From an uncultured Desulfobacteraceae bacterium (GTDB lineage Bacteria; Desulfobacterota; Desulfobacteria; Desulfobacterales; Desulfatirhabdiaceae): a stretch of DNA of 64,000 nt. The stretch is taken from assembly GCA_903953895.1 (NCBI GenBank), contig CAJBLH010000246.1, forward strand, positions 27,390 through 91,389. The letters run 5' to 3'. The notes beneath the pieces were generated by a model that was not told the origin of the DNA, searched no databases, and worked only from the letters and a program-made list of their open reading frames with translations. Shown in pieces: positions 18,888-28,628 of the stretch (positions within the stretch are counted from its first letter, which is position 1; each line of letters opens with the position of its first letter). The position numbers were made by a program, and so were the translations under genes.

Positions 18888-18992
18888 TCCAACAAACAGT
18901 CGATGGATATCCTTGATGAGGCAATGACTTCCGCTGCTTCTTTTTTGAAAATACCATTGGTACAAGGTGTGTACAAGCAGAAAGACCATCTC

Positions 18993-21458
18993 CTAAATCC
19001 CATCATCCGCATTTGCCAGTACGCGGTCGATCGTTTCATGCAGCCCCTTGAGCTGATAAGGTTTTCCCAGGAAGGCATCGGGACGTTCGGAATGCTCCTC
19101 CGCCATCACCAGAGCCTCGTCGTAGCCGCTCGACAGAATGACCGGAATTTTCGGTGATATCTTGCGAAGCGCAGCCAGCGTTGCCCAACCGTCCATCCGT
19201 GGCATCGTCAAATCGGAAAGAACACAGCGAATCTCATGCTGATGTTGCTGAAACACCGCCACCGCCTCAACGCCGTCCTTTGCTTCAAGCACGGAAAATC
19301 CCAGGTGAATCAGCATTGTCTTGATCATGTGGCGCACCAGCGGGTCATCTTCGACCACCAGCACCGTGCCGGTTTCTTCCATTTCGGGAACCGATTCGGT
19401 TTTTTTCAAAGAAACGGGAGCGGCTTCGGCTGAGACAGGCAGAAAAACCCGGAAGATACTTCCCCGACCCGGGTGACTCTCGACCGTAATCCCCCCGCCT
19501 TGCGCACCGACCAGCCCCAGCACGACCGACAGCCCCAGGCCCCGTCCGGTGAATTTCGTGGTGAAAAACGGATCGAATACCTTCTCGATTTCCCCGCTTT
19601 CAATGCCGCATCCCGTATCCGCCACTTCCAGACAGGCATAGACGCTTTCTTTCGGCTGCCAGTCCACGGGGAAGCGATTTGTGTTGGGGATATTCTCCAG
19701 AGCAACCGTTTTGACCCTCAGGTCGATGGTTCCCGGATTTTCACCGGCAGCTTCGAAGGCATTGGCGACCAGATTGGCCAGGATTTTCTGGATTTGGCCG
19801 ACATTTGTACGGATGAACGGGCCAGTGGCAGGCAGATCGGCATGAAACAAGATTTGTTTGGGAAGTGACGCCTGAAGCAGAGGAAGACTCTGGCGACAAA
19901 TATCCGACAGATCCAGCGGTTCCTGCTTTCCCGGTGTTTGCCCCAGATAGGTCAGCATCAGGCTGCTGATCTGCGCCACCTTGTCGGCTGCTTTCATGGC
20001 TTCGGCCATGGACCTGAATGTATCCGAATCTTGAGACATATCGTCCATGGCCATTTCAAGATTTCCCATAATTACATAGAGCTGGTTGTTGAAATGGTGT
20101 GCGATAGCCCCTGCCATCCGCCCCAGACTCTCGGCCTTTTTCAACTGCTGGAGCTTCAACTCCAGATCGAGGCGGGTCTGTTCAGCCTGCTTGCGTTCGG
20201 AAATATCCCGTGCGGCGGCAAATACACCGATCACCTGACCATTTGTATTTCGATAAACCGAGGCATTGTAGAGTACAGGGATTTCACTGCCATCTCGGCA
20301 TCTGATATTCAATTCGTAATTATGGATATGGCCTTCCTGAAATACATGCCGATATCCGGCTCTGGCACGCTCCGGGTCAGTGAAATAGTTCGCAAAATCT
20401 GTTCCGATAAGCTCTTCACGACGGCAGCCGGTGGCTACCTCTGCCGCCAAATTGACATCGGTGATCTTTCCGTCGGAACCGATGGTTACCAGCGGATCCG
20501 GGCTGGCTTCGATCAGGCTGCGATTGTAGTGGTTCGCTGACAGGAGTGTTTGCTCTGTCTGTTTGCGGTCAGTAATGTCCTGAATTTGAAAGATGAAGTA
20601 AGATGGTTCATTGTTAGAGTCACGAACCAAAAAACAATTCTGTTGGATACAGATTAATCGGCCCTGTGCACGCCGACAGCGCTTCTGTATCTGGCAAGTG
20701 GCGATTGTTCCTGCCAGCAGTTGACGCTGATTGTCGATATCCGATGCAAGATCGCCCGGGTCGGAAATATCTTGAATGGTTTTGGAAAGTAATTCATCTT
20801 CAGTATAACCAAGTATGTTGCAGAGGGCCGTATTGACTTTCAGGATGCGACCATTGATTCCTACCAACGCATTTCCTATGGGCGACAGATCGAAGGCGCA
20901 TCGAATCTGCGCCTGGCTCTCGGCCAGTTGAGCGGTTCGCCGCTGAATGCGTAATTCCAGCTCGGCATTCAGCCGTTCCAACGTCTGTTCGGCATGGTTA
21001 CGCTCGGCGATTTCCTTCAGAAGTCGTTCGTTTTGCCGTTCTATATTCACTTGCAGACGGCTGATGGTCAGATGTGTTTTGACTCTTGCCAGCACTTCTT
21101 CCGCATGAAACGGCTTGCTGATGTAATCGACCGCACCGATTTCAAAGCCTTTTTTCTTCGAATGGACATCCTCTAATGCACTGATGAAAATGATGGGAAC
21201 GGACCTTGTGTCGTCATTCGATTTCAGCACCCGACACACCTCAAAACCATCCATCCCCGGCATCATGATATCCAGCAGGATAATATCCGGCAGCTTTGCA
21301 TTGACACTGCGCAGCGCCAATTCGCCATCACCGGCGGAACGAACATTGTAGCCAGCCCTGCTGAGTATCTCGTTCAGCAATTGAAGGTTGGCCAACGTGT
21401 CTTCGACAACAAGGACTTCACAGCCGGCGATCGAATCGGATTCACAGGTATTCATCAA
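18993..21458 (-). CDS. Hybrid histidine kinase REC-PAS-PAS-HisKA-HATPase-REC (soluble)
   Basis: This 821-residue protein has no membrane segment. The order is: receiver 1 (VLVVEDTLANLQL, Asp63 in IILLDIMMPGMDG, K115), a coiled coil (about 130-182), PAS 1 (183-300), PAS 2 (312-422), a HisKA-like helix pair with His454 (GAIAHHFNNQLYVIMGNLEM), HATPase (ILANLVANAFEAAG, VADTGCGI, GRGLGLSVV) and receiver 2 (VLVVEDDPLVRHM, VLSDLTMPRMDG). The two receivers suggest a phosphorelay node: the first modulates the kinase, the second takes the phosphate. It overlaps the orphan kinase tail at its start by 4 bp. Confidence 0.93.
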   Translation of the reverse strand: MMNTCESDSIAGCEVLVVEDTLANLQLLNEILSRAGYNVRSAGDGELALRSVNAKLPDIILLDIMMPGMDGFEVCRVLKSNDDTRSVPIIFISALEDVHSKKKGFEIGAVDYISKPFHAEEVLARVKTHLTISRLQVNIERQNERLLKEIAERNHAEQTLERLNAELELRIQRRTAQLAESQAQIRCAFDLSPIGNALVGINGRILKVNTALCNILGYTEDELLSKTIQDISDPGDLASDIDNQRQLLAGTIATCQIQKRCRRAQGRLICIQQNCFLVRDSNNEPSYFIFQIQDITDRKQTEQTLLSANHYNRSLIEASPDPLVTIGSDGKITDVNLAAEVATGCRREELIGTDFANYFTDPERARAGYRHVFQEGHIHNYELNIRCRDGSEIPVLYNASVYRNTNGQVIGVFAAARDISERKQAEQTRLDLELKLQQLKKAESLGRMAGAIAHHFNNQLYVIMGNLEMAMDDMSQDSDTFRSMAEAMKAADKVAQISSLMLTYLGQTPGKQEPLDLSDICRQSLPLLQASLPKQILFHADLPATGPFIRTNVGQIQKILANLVANAFEAAGENPGTIDLRVKTVALENIPNTNRFPVDWQPKESVYACLEVADTGCGIESGEIEKVFDPFFTTKFTGRGLGLSVVLGLVGAQGGGITVESHPGRGSIFRVFLPVSAEAAPVSLKKTESVPEMEETGTVLVVEDDPLVRHMIKTMLIHLGFSVLEAKDGVEAVAVFQQHQHEIRCVLSDLTMPRMDGWATLAALRKISPKIPVILSSGYDEALVMAEEHSERPDAFLGKPYQLKGLHETIDRVLANADDGI

Positions 21459-21769
21459 GCCTCCTTTATCGTAACCTGATCCAGAATAGTCAACAGCTCG
21501 CGGTACTGGAATTGTACCACCATATGGTGCAGGAGTTCGGCATGTTTTTCGTCAATCTCCCTGATCCGGTTCACCACTTCAAGGCAAATAGCGCGATCCA
21601 GAAGTTCGACGGCACTGCGAAGTTTTCGAATCAAGTCATTCGGAAGACACTGCAAATCCGATGCCAGCAATGCAACCGTTTCTCCCGCATCTGCGGCGCT
21701 GGCTTGATCATGCCGGAATCTAACACCGATATGCCGGGATAGCGCGTCGAAAATATCGTTTTCCTGAAA
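21455..21769 (-). pseudogene. Orphan C-terminal tail of a hybrid histidine kinase
   Basis: The minus strand encodes FQENDIFDALSRHIGVRF, a linker, and LPNDLIRKLRSAVELLD ... HMVVQFQYRELLTILDQV. This is the linker and helical tail that follows the last receiver in large hybrid kinases; compare EELLEMLGKGLGLHYVYDE and LPQEIIKAMRQAVEECDIAQ in the kinase at 58189-62364. No receiver or kinase sequence lies upstream and no good start codon exists (only a TTG at 21670). I read it as the end of a lost kinase. A short TTG-initiated 71-residue product coupled by a 4-bp overlap to the next kinase cannot be excluded. Confidence 0.7.
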
Positions 21770-22008
21770 ATTTACAGTGACTATTCATGATTTATCATTC
21801 CTGATTCCTCCTCGGGGAGACGAAATGTTATAAACGGAACAATATCTTCATTTGAATATACACGACTAAATGAAAAAGCCGACAATAATGATCTTGATCT
21901 TGAGCGTCTTCATGATATGATAACCATCGAAATAGTCAACCAGAATGACACTTCTGACCATCAGGGTAACACTATAGACATTCATAAAAAGGATAACGAG
22001 CCCTTTCC

Positions 22009-22173
22009 ATGAAATCCCGTATCATCATCGACTCACCCGGCATCGACCGGATACTCACCCGCATGACACATGAAATTCTCGAAGTACACAAGGGCACGGA
22101 AAAACTGACGCTTATGGGGATACAAACCCGTGGTGTAAACATTTTTGTATTCCCAAATGCAACTTTTTCGTGA
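22009..22173 (+). pseudogene. pyrR: Truncated PyrR (pyrimidine regulator/uracil phosphoribosyltransferase) N-terminal stub
   Basis: From ATG 22009 the frame reads MKSRIIIDSPGIDRILTRMT then HEILEVHKGTEKLTLMGIQT and RGV. This matches the first 43 or so residues of PyrR (IDRxLxRIAHEIIExNKG ... LVGIxTRG). After RGV the match stops and 11 unrelated codons lead to a stop at 22171. The PRPP-binding loop and catalytic half are missing, so it is non-functional. The gap before it (21770-22008) contains an open frame of about 70 codons, with no good start and no recognisable family, that ends in an ATGA overlap with this stub, plus a 12-bp repeat end (21973-21984). Confidence 0.72.
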
Positions 22174-22213
22174 TCAATGTATTTTCATGGTAATAACAGA
22201 AAAGGAGAATGCG

Positions 22214-22909
22214 ATGGATCGAAGAAATTTTCTCAAACTGTCATTCGGTTTGGGTGTCTTGTCTATACTCGACATACCCGGCAGTTTGTCAGTTCTGCAT
22301 GCAGCGGATACCGGATGGTCATCGAATACCCAAGCTTTGCCATATGCCAAAGACGCTCTCGAACCCTATATGTCTGCACGCACTTTCGAATTCCATTATG
22401 GCAAACACTACCAGACATACATCGACAATACCCGAAAACTGATTTCCGGAACGGAATTCGCCACCTTGCCACTAAAAGATATCATCCTGAAATCCTATGG
22501 GAAAACGGCTCATACAGCTATTTTCAACAATGCCGCCCAATCTTTCAATCACGAGTTCTTTTGGAGCAGTATGCGGCCCGGTGGAGGAGGCAAACCCCAG
22601 GGCCGGATTGGACATGCAATCGAGAAATCATTCGGCAGCTATGCTCAGTTTGAAAAGGAATTTATCGAAGCCGCCATGACCCAGTTCGGAAGCGGATGGG
22701 CCTGGCTGGTTCAAGATAAATCAAACCTGAAAGTAGTCAAAACAGCCAATGCCGACACCCCATTGACACAAGGGTGGAAGCCACTTTTCACGCTGGATGT
22801 TTGGGAACATGCCTATTACATCGACCATCAGAACCGCCGAGGCGACTATATCCGGTCCTTTCTGGACCGTCTGGTCAACTGGGATTTCGCCGAAAGCAAT
22901 CTTGTGTGA
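22214..22909 (+). CDS. Fe-type superoxide dismutase with twin-arginine signal
   Basis: The 231-residue protein starts with a Tat signal (MDRRNFLKLSFGLGVLSILD, RRNFLK motif) and a normal SOD fold: LPYAKDALEPYMSARTFEFH, AAQSFNHEFFWSSM, QFGSGWAWLV, LDVWEHAYYIDHQNRRGDYI. Metal ligands are H61, H113, D195 and H199. Q109 in NAAQ and the AMTQFGSGW context favour iron over manganese. It should dismutate superoxide in the periplasm, protecting an anaerobe from oxygen exposure. Start chosen at 22214 (AAAGGAGAATGCG before the ATG); an upstream frame to 22145 lacks a ribosome site and would hide the Tat motif. The secreted Cache protein follows 69 bp on. Confidence 0.95.
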   Translation: MDRRNFLKLSFGLGVLSILDIPGSLSVLHAADTGWSSNTQALPYAKDALEPYMSARTFEFHYGKHYQTYIDNTRKLISGTEFATLPLKDIILKSYGKTAHTAIFNNAAQSFNHEFFWSSMRPGGGGKPQGRIGHAIEKSFGSYAQFEKEFIEAAMTQFGSGWAWLVQDKSNLKVVKTANADTPLTQGWKPLFTLDVWEHAYYIDHQNRRGDYIRSFLDRLVNWDFAESNLV

Positions 22910-22978
22910 GTCATGACCGTTTATTGAATACTTCTGCCTCCTTTGGAGAGGGGAGAAAGTAAAAAAGGAAGGCACATC

Positions 22979-24187
22979 ATGCAGAAATTAATATCCGTTA
23001 TGCTGTTTCTATGTTTTGTATCGGTATCACCGACCGCAGCCGCTTCCGATGATCCGCCGGTACTGACGGAAGTCCAACAGAAAATACGCGCGGAATTCAG
23101 TAGAATTGACGCCGCCATGCAGGATGCAGCCGGAAAACTCGGTGCATCGGGCCTGACCGGAGACGCTGCCCGCGCATCGCTTGCGGAATTGTGCGGAAAA
23201 TTCGCCTTTGCCATCGACTGTACCGCTGTTGACACCAAGGGGAAGATGGTCACGATAGAACCTTCTTCCTACAGTCAATTCGAGGGAACAGACATCAGCG
23301 CACAGAAACAGGTTAAATCGGTCATAAAAAAGCATAAACCGGTGATGAGTTCCGTTTTTAAAGCCATCGAGGGCTTTCCCGCCGTTGATGTGGAATATCC
23401 GATTTTTAGCCCCCAGGGGAAATATATCGGTTCCGTCAGCCTGTTTTTTAAACCCGAAACACTTTTCGCACAGCTCCTGCCCCCGTTGCTGAAAGGGTTC
23501 CCGGTGGACATATGGGCAATGGAGAAAGGCGGCCGAATTATCTACGATGTCGATGTTTCCGAAATTGGTCAGAATCTCTTTACCGCGCCGGCTTACCAGC
23601 CCTTTACCGAGTTGCTGAAAATAGGACGTCGCATTGCAGCCAAGCCGGAAGGCCGCGGCAGCTATCAATACAAAATCCACGGCGAGAATATTGTGGGCGA
23701 AAAGAATGCCTACTGGAAAAGTGTAGCGCTTTATGGAACCGAGTGGCGCATTGTGGGCGTGCATGTCCGCAAAGAGGCGTCGGGCAAAAAATCGAATCAG
23801 GATTCTGTTTCGGCCAATCCGGAAGAGATGCTTGCGGCCCTGGCAACTGATGGCAAACTGATCCGCGCCCTGTCGCATGAAGACAAAAAAAAGACGATGA
23901 AACATTTCAAGGCCTTTTATCATGCAACGCCAGGGATATACGCCATCGAATGGATTGATAAAAACGGCGTCAACCGTTTCGGCTATCCGACCGGAAGCAG
24001 TCTTGTCGATTACGATTACCATCAACTGAGAGAAACAGGGGATCAGGAGATTTTGGATCTGTTAACCAGCCGGAAGAAGGGGAAAATGGAATTGCCTCTG
24101 ACGGAAGGGGGAATCGGTGTTTTCAATTTCGTGCCGGTGCTGGATGGTGAAAATTACCTTGGATTGATCTATATCATCAGGGAATAA
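22979..24187 (+). CDS. Secreted protein with Cache-type sensor domains
   Basis: This 402-residue protein has a signal peptide (MQKLISVMLFLCFVSVSPTA) and two regions resembling Cache sensors. The first is IDCTAVDTKGKMVTIEPSSY, VEYPIFSPQGKYIGSVSLFF and IWAMEKGGRIIYDVDVSEIG (about 75-225); the second is TPGIYAIEWIDKNGVNRFGY and VFNFVPVLDGENYLGLIYI (about 300-400). No membrane or cytoplasmic signalling domain follows, so it is a free periplasmic ligand binder or part of a complex. AAGGAAGG precedes the ATG at 22979. Its position between the dismutase and the transporter-binding-protein fusion suggests a small-molecule-sensing theme. The 131-bp gap after it contains a 6-bp GC hairpin (24224-24238) without a T-tract. 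Confidence 0.7.
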   Translation: MQKLISVMLFLCFVSVSPTAAASDDPPVLTEVQQKIRAEFSRIDAAMQDAAGKLGASGLTGDAARASLAELCGKFAFAIDCTAVDTKGKMVTIEPSSYSQFEGTDISAQKQVKSVIKKHKPVMSSVFKAIEGFPAVDVEYPIFSPQGKYIGSVSLFFKPETLFAQLLPPLLKGFPVDIWAMEKGGRIIYDVDVSEIGQNLFTAPAYQPFTELLKIGRRIAAKPEGRGSYQYKIHGENIVGEKNAYWKSVALYGTEWRIVGVHVRKEASGKKSNQDSVSANPEEMLAALATDGKLIRALSHEDKKKTMKHFKAFYHATPGIYAIEWIDKNGVNRFGYPTGSSLVDYDYHQLRETGDQEILDLLTSRKKGKMELPLTEGGIGVFNFVPVLDGENYLGLIYIIRE

Positions 24188-24318
24188 TGGGTGAACTCTG
24201 CATAATTGAGGAAGAATCCTTCACCCCCCAGCGGGGGGAGATCAGGAGAGGGTTTTCGACAAATTCTCAGGATTGACGAATTACACTGCAACTTCCAGAC
24301 TCGTAGAGGGTATCAGCG

Positions 24319-26412
24319 ATGGATGAAATAAAGAATGACGCGCCTCAGTTAAAAGCGGATATCGGCCTCATCAGCGCATTGTCCATTGTGGTAGGCATGG
24401 TCCTTGGCGCAGGGGCATTCATGAAACCGGCGGCGGTCATGGCCGCATCGAGCGATTCCACATGGGCGTTCGCCGCATGGGTTGTCGGCGCCATCTTCAG
24501 CATGGCCGGCGGTCTGACACTGTGCGAGTTGGGCGTCCTGTTTCCGCGCACGGGCGGCGTCTATGTCTTTCTCGAAGAAACATACGGCGCCAGGATAGCC
24601 TATCTGTATGGATGGATGTTGACCTTCATTTATGGGCCCGCCACAATTGGCGCCCTGTCCGGCTATTTCAGTTCCGTCTTCTGCCTGCTCTTCGGTGTTC
24701 CAGAACACTATGTCGCTGTTATTGGGCTGGCGGCGATCTCTTTTGTGGTTTTCGTGAACAGCGTCGGTGTCAAGCAGGCAGGATACCTGCAGGTCGTGGC
24801 CACATTTTGTAAGCTGATTCCTCTTCTCCTGCTGGTCGTTTTCGGCCTGTGGAAAGGCAGCGGCCATGTTTTGAACATCGCCACCCACACCACTGCGGTC
24901 ACTTCATTTTCACTGGCCGTCATTGCCACACTTTTTGCCTATGACGGCTGGGCGCAAGTGGCATCCGTCGCCGGTGAAATGAAAAACCCCGGCAAGATTC
25001 TTCCCCAGGCCATCATCGGGGGGCTTGTTTTTCTGTCCGCCGTTTACATTCTGATCAACATTGCCATCATCAAGGTGCTTTCTCCGGCCCAGATGGTTTC
25101 TCTGGGACATGATGCATCCTCGATCGCCGCACAGAAACTTTTCGGGCTCTATGGCGGCAATCTGGTTTCGGTCGGCATCATGATCTCGATCATCGGCGGC
25201 CTGAATGGTTACATCATGACCCTGTCGCGCATTGTATTCACCATGGCCGAGCGCAATCAACTGCCTGTCTCCGGGGTCTGGAAAAAGATTGAGACAGACA
25301 GCAATACCCCCGTCAATGCGGCCCTGCTCCTGGCGGTTCTGGCGTTTATCTATCTGCAGGTTCTGGATGCCGACCGTCTGTCGGACATCGCCATGTTTGC
25401 CATCTGGATATTTTATCTGCTCAGTTTCATCGCTGTTTTTATCGCTCGTAAACAAATGCCTCAGGCACTGCGCAGTTATAAAGTGCCCTTGTATCCGTTG
25501 ACGCCGTTGATTGCAGTCGGCGGCGCCCTCTACATCATATACGGCATGTGCATAAGCCACCCTTTATACGCCGTTGTTTCCGTAGGGCTCACACTGGCTG
25601 GAATTCCGGTATTGTATTTGATAACGCACAGGCTGCCAAGGTTCCACGGATTTGCCTTCAGCAAAAAATACGTTGTTCTGTCGGCGGCTTTCTTTGCCTG
25701 CGGCGCACTCCTTCTCTTCCCGCAGATAAAAGATACCCGGCCGGTGCTGCGGGTGGCTGTTGAAACATCCAATCCGCCCATCGCCTTCGAGGATGAAACC
25801 GGCAAACCGGCCGGGCTTGACATCGATATCATCGAGGCGGTCGCCCATGAGATGGGATATCGGGTTTCTTTTCGCGCGACAGCTTTCAGCTTTCTCTTTT
25901 CGGCATTGGAAAACGATCTGGCCGATGTCGCCATCAGCGAATTGACGATTACGGAGGAACGAAAACGAATTGTCGATTTCACGAAAAGCTATCATCAAGG
26001 TACCCTGGCGCTGCTGGTCCGCACGGACAGCACGGCCGGAAATCTGGATGATCTGAGAGGAAAAGCGATCGGAGTCAAGAGTCGTTCCACCGGAGATTTT
26101 TATATGGAGAAACACCCAGGATACACCCTCCGAAGGCTCAGCATTTTTCCGGATCTGGTGCAACTCTTCAATGAAGGCGTGATCGATGGCATTGTCTTCG
26201 ATAAGCCGGTCATTGAACAGTGGCTATCCCGGAATACTGTTTCCGGTCGTATGATCGATCTCGAAGGTGCGGAATCATATGGCGTCGCCTATCAGAAAAC
26301 GAATCCCGATCTGGGTCGGAAACTTAACAAGGCCATCGATTCGATGGCGCAAAGCGGGAAGCTGGACGCTATTGTAAAAAAATGGCTGGTAGCCCCTTCA
26401 GATGGAAGATGA
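24319..26412 (+). CDS. APC-family amino acid permease fused to a periplasmic solute-binding (SBP_3) domain
   Basis: This 697-residue fusion has two parts. Residues 15-440 form a 12-helix APC/LAT-type transporter (SIVVGMVLGAGAFMKPAAV, LCELGVLFPRTGGVYVFLEE, AYDGWAQVASVAGEMKNPGK, LNGYIMTLSRIVFTMAERNQ). A 13th hydrophobic helix (451-467) then leads to a complete family-3 binding domain (475-690: PVLRVAVETSNPPIAFEDE, GLDIDIIEAVAHEMGY, ISELTITEERKRIVDFTKSY, DDLRGKAIGVKSRSTGDFY). The extra helix would place the binding domain outside the membrane. Amino-acid uptake, or exchange with captured substrate, is the likely role. APC carriers do not usually carry binding domains, so this is unusual. The ribosome site is weak (AGAGGGTATCAGCG). 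Confidence 0.88.
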   Translation: MDEIKNDAPQLKADIGLISALSIVVGMVLGAGAFMKPAAVMAASSDSTWAFAAWVVGAIFSMAGGLTLCELGVLFPRTGGVYVFLEETYGARIAYLYGWMLTFIYGPATIGALSGYFSSVFCLLFGVPEHYVAVIGLAAISFVVFVNSVGVKQAGYLQVVATFCKLIPLLLLVVFGLWKGSGHVLNIATHTTAVTSFSLAVIATLFAYDGWAQVASVAGEMKNPGKILPQAIIGGLVFLSAVYILINIAIIKVLSPAQMVSLGHDASSIAAQKLFGLYGGNLVSVGIMISIIGGLNGYIMTLSRIVFTMAERNQLPVSGVWKKIETDSNTPVNAALLLAVLAFIYLQVLDADRLSDIAMFAIWIFYLLSFIAVFIARKQMPQALRSYKVPLYPLTPLIAVGGALYIIYGMCISHPLYAVVSVGLTLAGIPVLYLITHRLPRFHGFAFSKKYVVLSAAFFACGALLLFPQIKDTRPVLRVAVETSNPPIAFEDETGKPAGLDIDIIEAVAHEMGYRVSFRATAFSFLFSALENDLADVAISELTITEERKRIVDFTKSYHQGTLALLVRTDSTAGNLDDLRGKAIGVKSRSTGDFYMEKHPGYTLRRLSIFPDLVQLFNEGVIDGIVFDKPVIEQWLSRNTVSGRMIDLEGAESYGVAYQKTNPDLGRKLNKAIDSMAQSGKLDAIVKKWLVAPSDGR

Positions 26413-26469
26413 ATATAACCGGAATGACCAACCGGACCGACCTGCTCGAATGTCATGGATATCATCTGT

Positions 26470-26574
26470 TATAGACATTCAGAAAAATAATTTCGCGGCG
26501 TTATCGGTCGGAGATATACTACAGTATAATCTCCTCCCTGCTGCCTTGCGAAATGAATTTTCTGAAAGTCTATA
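26470..26574. repeat. 105-bp palindromic dispersed repeat, complete copy B
   Basis: Same orientation and nearly the same sequence as copy A (18783-18887); it begins TATAGACATTCAG and ends CTGAAAGTCTATA. It lies in the convergent gap between the permease fusion and the chemoreceptor. With long inverted ends it can form a long hairpin in either transcript. Confidence 0.92.
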
Positions 26575-26603
26575 GATCGTCGGTTAAAGGTGACGGATGC
26601 GGC

Positions 26604-28499
26604 TTAGAACTCCTTGAAATCATTCTCATCCATGGGGATGATATCGTCGGGATGAACTTGTCTGGCCCTGTTGCGTGTCGGGATTCTTCCCTTTACAGGT
26701 CTTTTTGATACGGCCAGCGCGTTTCGGGGCAATTGCCTTGTTTGTGCAGCGTTTTTCGGGCGTCTGGCAGTATGAAAATTGTCGGTTGGTACTACGGTAT
26801 TTCCTCTGACCATCGCAGACAGTTCATTGACGAATGACTTCATCTCTTCTGCCTGCGCATTCAATTCTTCAGATGCAGCAGCCGATTCCTCGGCGGTTGC
26901 CGCATTCTGCTGGGTGACCTTATCCATTTCAATTACCGCGATGTTCACCTGTTCGATCCCTTGAGACTGCTCAGAAGATGCAATCGCGATTTCACCTACC
27001 AACTCGCCGACTTTGCGGGTGCTGCCGGCCACTTCCCTGAAGGCGTCATTGGTTGTTTTTACCAGCGTGGTTCCATCCGTGATCTTTTTTACAGTTCCTT
27101 CAATCAAAACCGCCGTATTTTTGGCTGCATCCGCGGCGCGCATGGCCAGATTCCGTACCTCGTCGGCCACAACCGCAAATCCGGCGCCGGCTTCCCCGGC
27201 TCTGGCGGCCTCCACAGCGGCATTTAATGCCAGAAGATTGGTCTGAAAAGCAATCTCATCGATGGTCTTGATGATTCTTGAGGTTTCTTCACTGGCTTTC
27301 GAGATTTCCTGCATGGAGGTAGTCAGTTGGCTCATGGATGCATCGGCCTTATTCACCACTTCCCTGGCCTCTTTCATGAGGGCGTTTGCCTGGGAGGCGT
27401 TTTCGGCGTTCTGCTTGGTCATGGAGGATATTTCCTCCAGCGACGCCGATGTCTCTTCTACGGATGCCGCCTGCTGAGAAGAGCCTTCAGCCAGAGTCTG
27501 ACTGGCCAATGAAAGTTGGCCCGACGCATCCGAAACCTGTTCGTGTGAGGCAGTGAGTCCGTGAATCGTCCGACTCAGGGTTTTGACAAGCTTGCGAACT
27601 TGAAAAAAGCTGATGACAACCATGACAAACCCTATGATCACAGTTACCATAAGGGTTGGCAGAATAGTGCTTTCCAACGTTTGCTCTATCAGATTGCGTT
27701 CTTTTCCGACAAAGAACATGCCGACAATCTTTCCGTCCATATCTTTCATGGGCCAGTAACAGGCATCATAATTTTTTCCCATGACGCTGTTGATATTCAG
27801 AAAAAAATCCCCTTTCTTAAGAACCGTTTCGATTACCTGGGGGTTATCCATTTTGGTGCCGACAGCCCGTTTTCCATCTTTTAAAATAGTGGTTGCAATA
27901 CGCAGATCGCCTTGAAATATCGTACACTCCATGCCGTATTTACTTTTGATTTCATCAACAAAGGCTTCTGATGAAAGATCGAATCCCGCGGTCACGGTGC
28001 CGATCACCAGATTTCCCTTTCGGATGGGACTCCCCGCCCGCAGGGAAAATTTGACCACTGTTCCTTCTTCGATATTTGTCGATGCTTGACCGGAAAGGGA
28101 TTTTTTGACATTGATCTGCGATAGAACACTGTCTCCGGTTTTATCCGAGTGTCCCCTTCCCAGTACGTTGCCGTCCTTGTCTGCAATGGTGAGAACCGAA
28201 ACCTGGCGGGTCTTTACATACCCCTTGCTCATACCCTGAACAGCAGCCTTGTCTGCCAGCTCCACCGCCGAAACCAGATGCTGGTTTTCCGATAGAATAG
28301 CGGCGGTAATAACGGCCTTATCCTTTAGATCGTTTACATGTCTTTGAACCAGCTCCATCATTTTTTGGGTCTCTAACCGACCCTGCATATTCAGGCCGCG
28401 ATTCAGCATGAAATAGCTCGTTCCATAAACAACGCCTCCAACCAGTACGGCTGTAATGACAATCAAACTAATGATTTTTCCGAATAATGAAAATCTCAT
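26604..28499 (-). CDS. Methyl-accepting chemotaxis protein with Cache ligand domain
   Basis: This 631-residue receptor has a membrane segment at 8-30 and a Cache_3-type periplasmic domain (about 35-280: [39 protein letters not shown]). A second membrane segment lies at about 282-302, followed by a degenerate HAMP and a full cytoplasmic signalling domain with the hairpin [35 protein letters not shown], and methylation-type QxxEExxAxxEE helices. It would report an extracellular ligand to CheA/CheW. The tail ([16 protein letters not shown]) is not a CheR-binding pentapeptide. GGAG lies 7 nt before the ATG. Repeats flank the gene on both sides. The ligand could be lactate, given the neighbouring locus, but that is inference. 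Confidence 0.94.
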   Translation of the reverse strand: MRFSLFGKIISLIVITAVLVGGVVYGTSYFMLNRGLNMQGRLETQKMMELVQRHVNDLKDKAVITAAILSENQHLVSAVELADKAAVQGMSKGYVKTRQVSVLTIADKDGNVLGRGHSDKTGDSVLSQINVKKSLSGQASTNIEEGTVVKFSLRAGSPIRKGNLVIGTVTAGFDLSSEAFVDEIKSKYGMECTIFQGDLRIATTILKDGKRAVGTKMDNPQVIETVLKKGDFFLNINSVMGKNYDACYWPMKDMDGKIVGMFFVGKERNLIEQTLESTILPTLMVTVIIGFVMVVISFFQVRKLVKTLSRTIHGLTASHEQVSDASGQLSLASQTLAEGSSQQAASVEETSASLEEISSMTKQNAENASQANALMKEAREVVNKADASMSQLTTSMQEISKASEETSRIIKTIDEIAFQTNLLALNAAVEAARAGEAGAGFAVVADEVRNLAMRAADAAKNTAVLIEGTVKKITDGTTLVKTTNDAFREVAGSTRKVGELVGEIAIASSEQSQGIEQVNIAVIEMDKVTQQNAATAEESAAASEELNAQAEEMKSFVNELSAMVRGNTVVPTDNFHTARRPKNAAQTRQLPRNALAVSKRPVKGRIPTRNRARQVHPDDIIPMDENDFKEF

Positions 28500-28532
28500 G
28501 TGCTATCTCCTGCGCGATGTTGATTGAATCAC

Positions 28533-28628
28533 TATAGACTTTCAAAAAATTCATTTCGCAAGGCAGCAGGGAGGAGATTACACTGTAGTATATCTCCGAC
28601 CGATAACGCCGCGAAATTATTTTTTTGA
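28533..28628. repeat. Palindromic dispersed repeat, near-complete copy C (inverted, one end lost)
   Basis: Reads TATAGACTTTCAAAAAATTC, then ATTTCGCAAGGCAGCAGG, and ends GCGAAATTATTTTTTTGA, the reverse complement of copies A and B. The last 10 or so bases of one terminal repeat (AAGTCTATA side) are missing or diverged. It lies just upstream of the chemoreceptor start, so it may be within its promoter or 5' UTR. Confidence 0.88.

Noticed and set aside
23027..24025. Minus-strand frame of 332 codons
   Set aside because: It overlaps the secreted Cache protein on the other strand, which has a signal peptide, ribosome site and family motifs.
24224..24238. GC-only hairpin CCCCCC-AGC-GGGGGG considered as a terminator
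   Set aside because: The stem is only 6 bp with a 3-nt loop and no T-run follows, so termination is not supported.
18783..28628. Repeats considered as a CRISPR array
   Set aside because: Copies are 105 bp, kilobases apart, palindromic at their ends and separated by genes, without regular spacers or cas genes.
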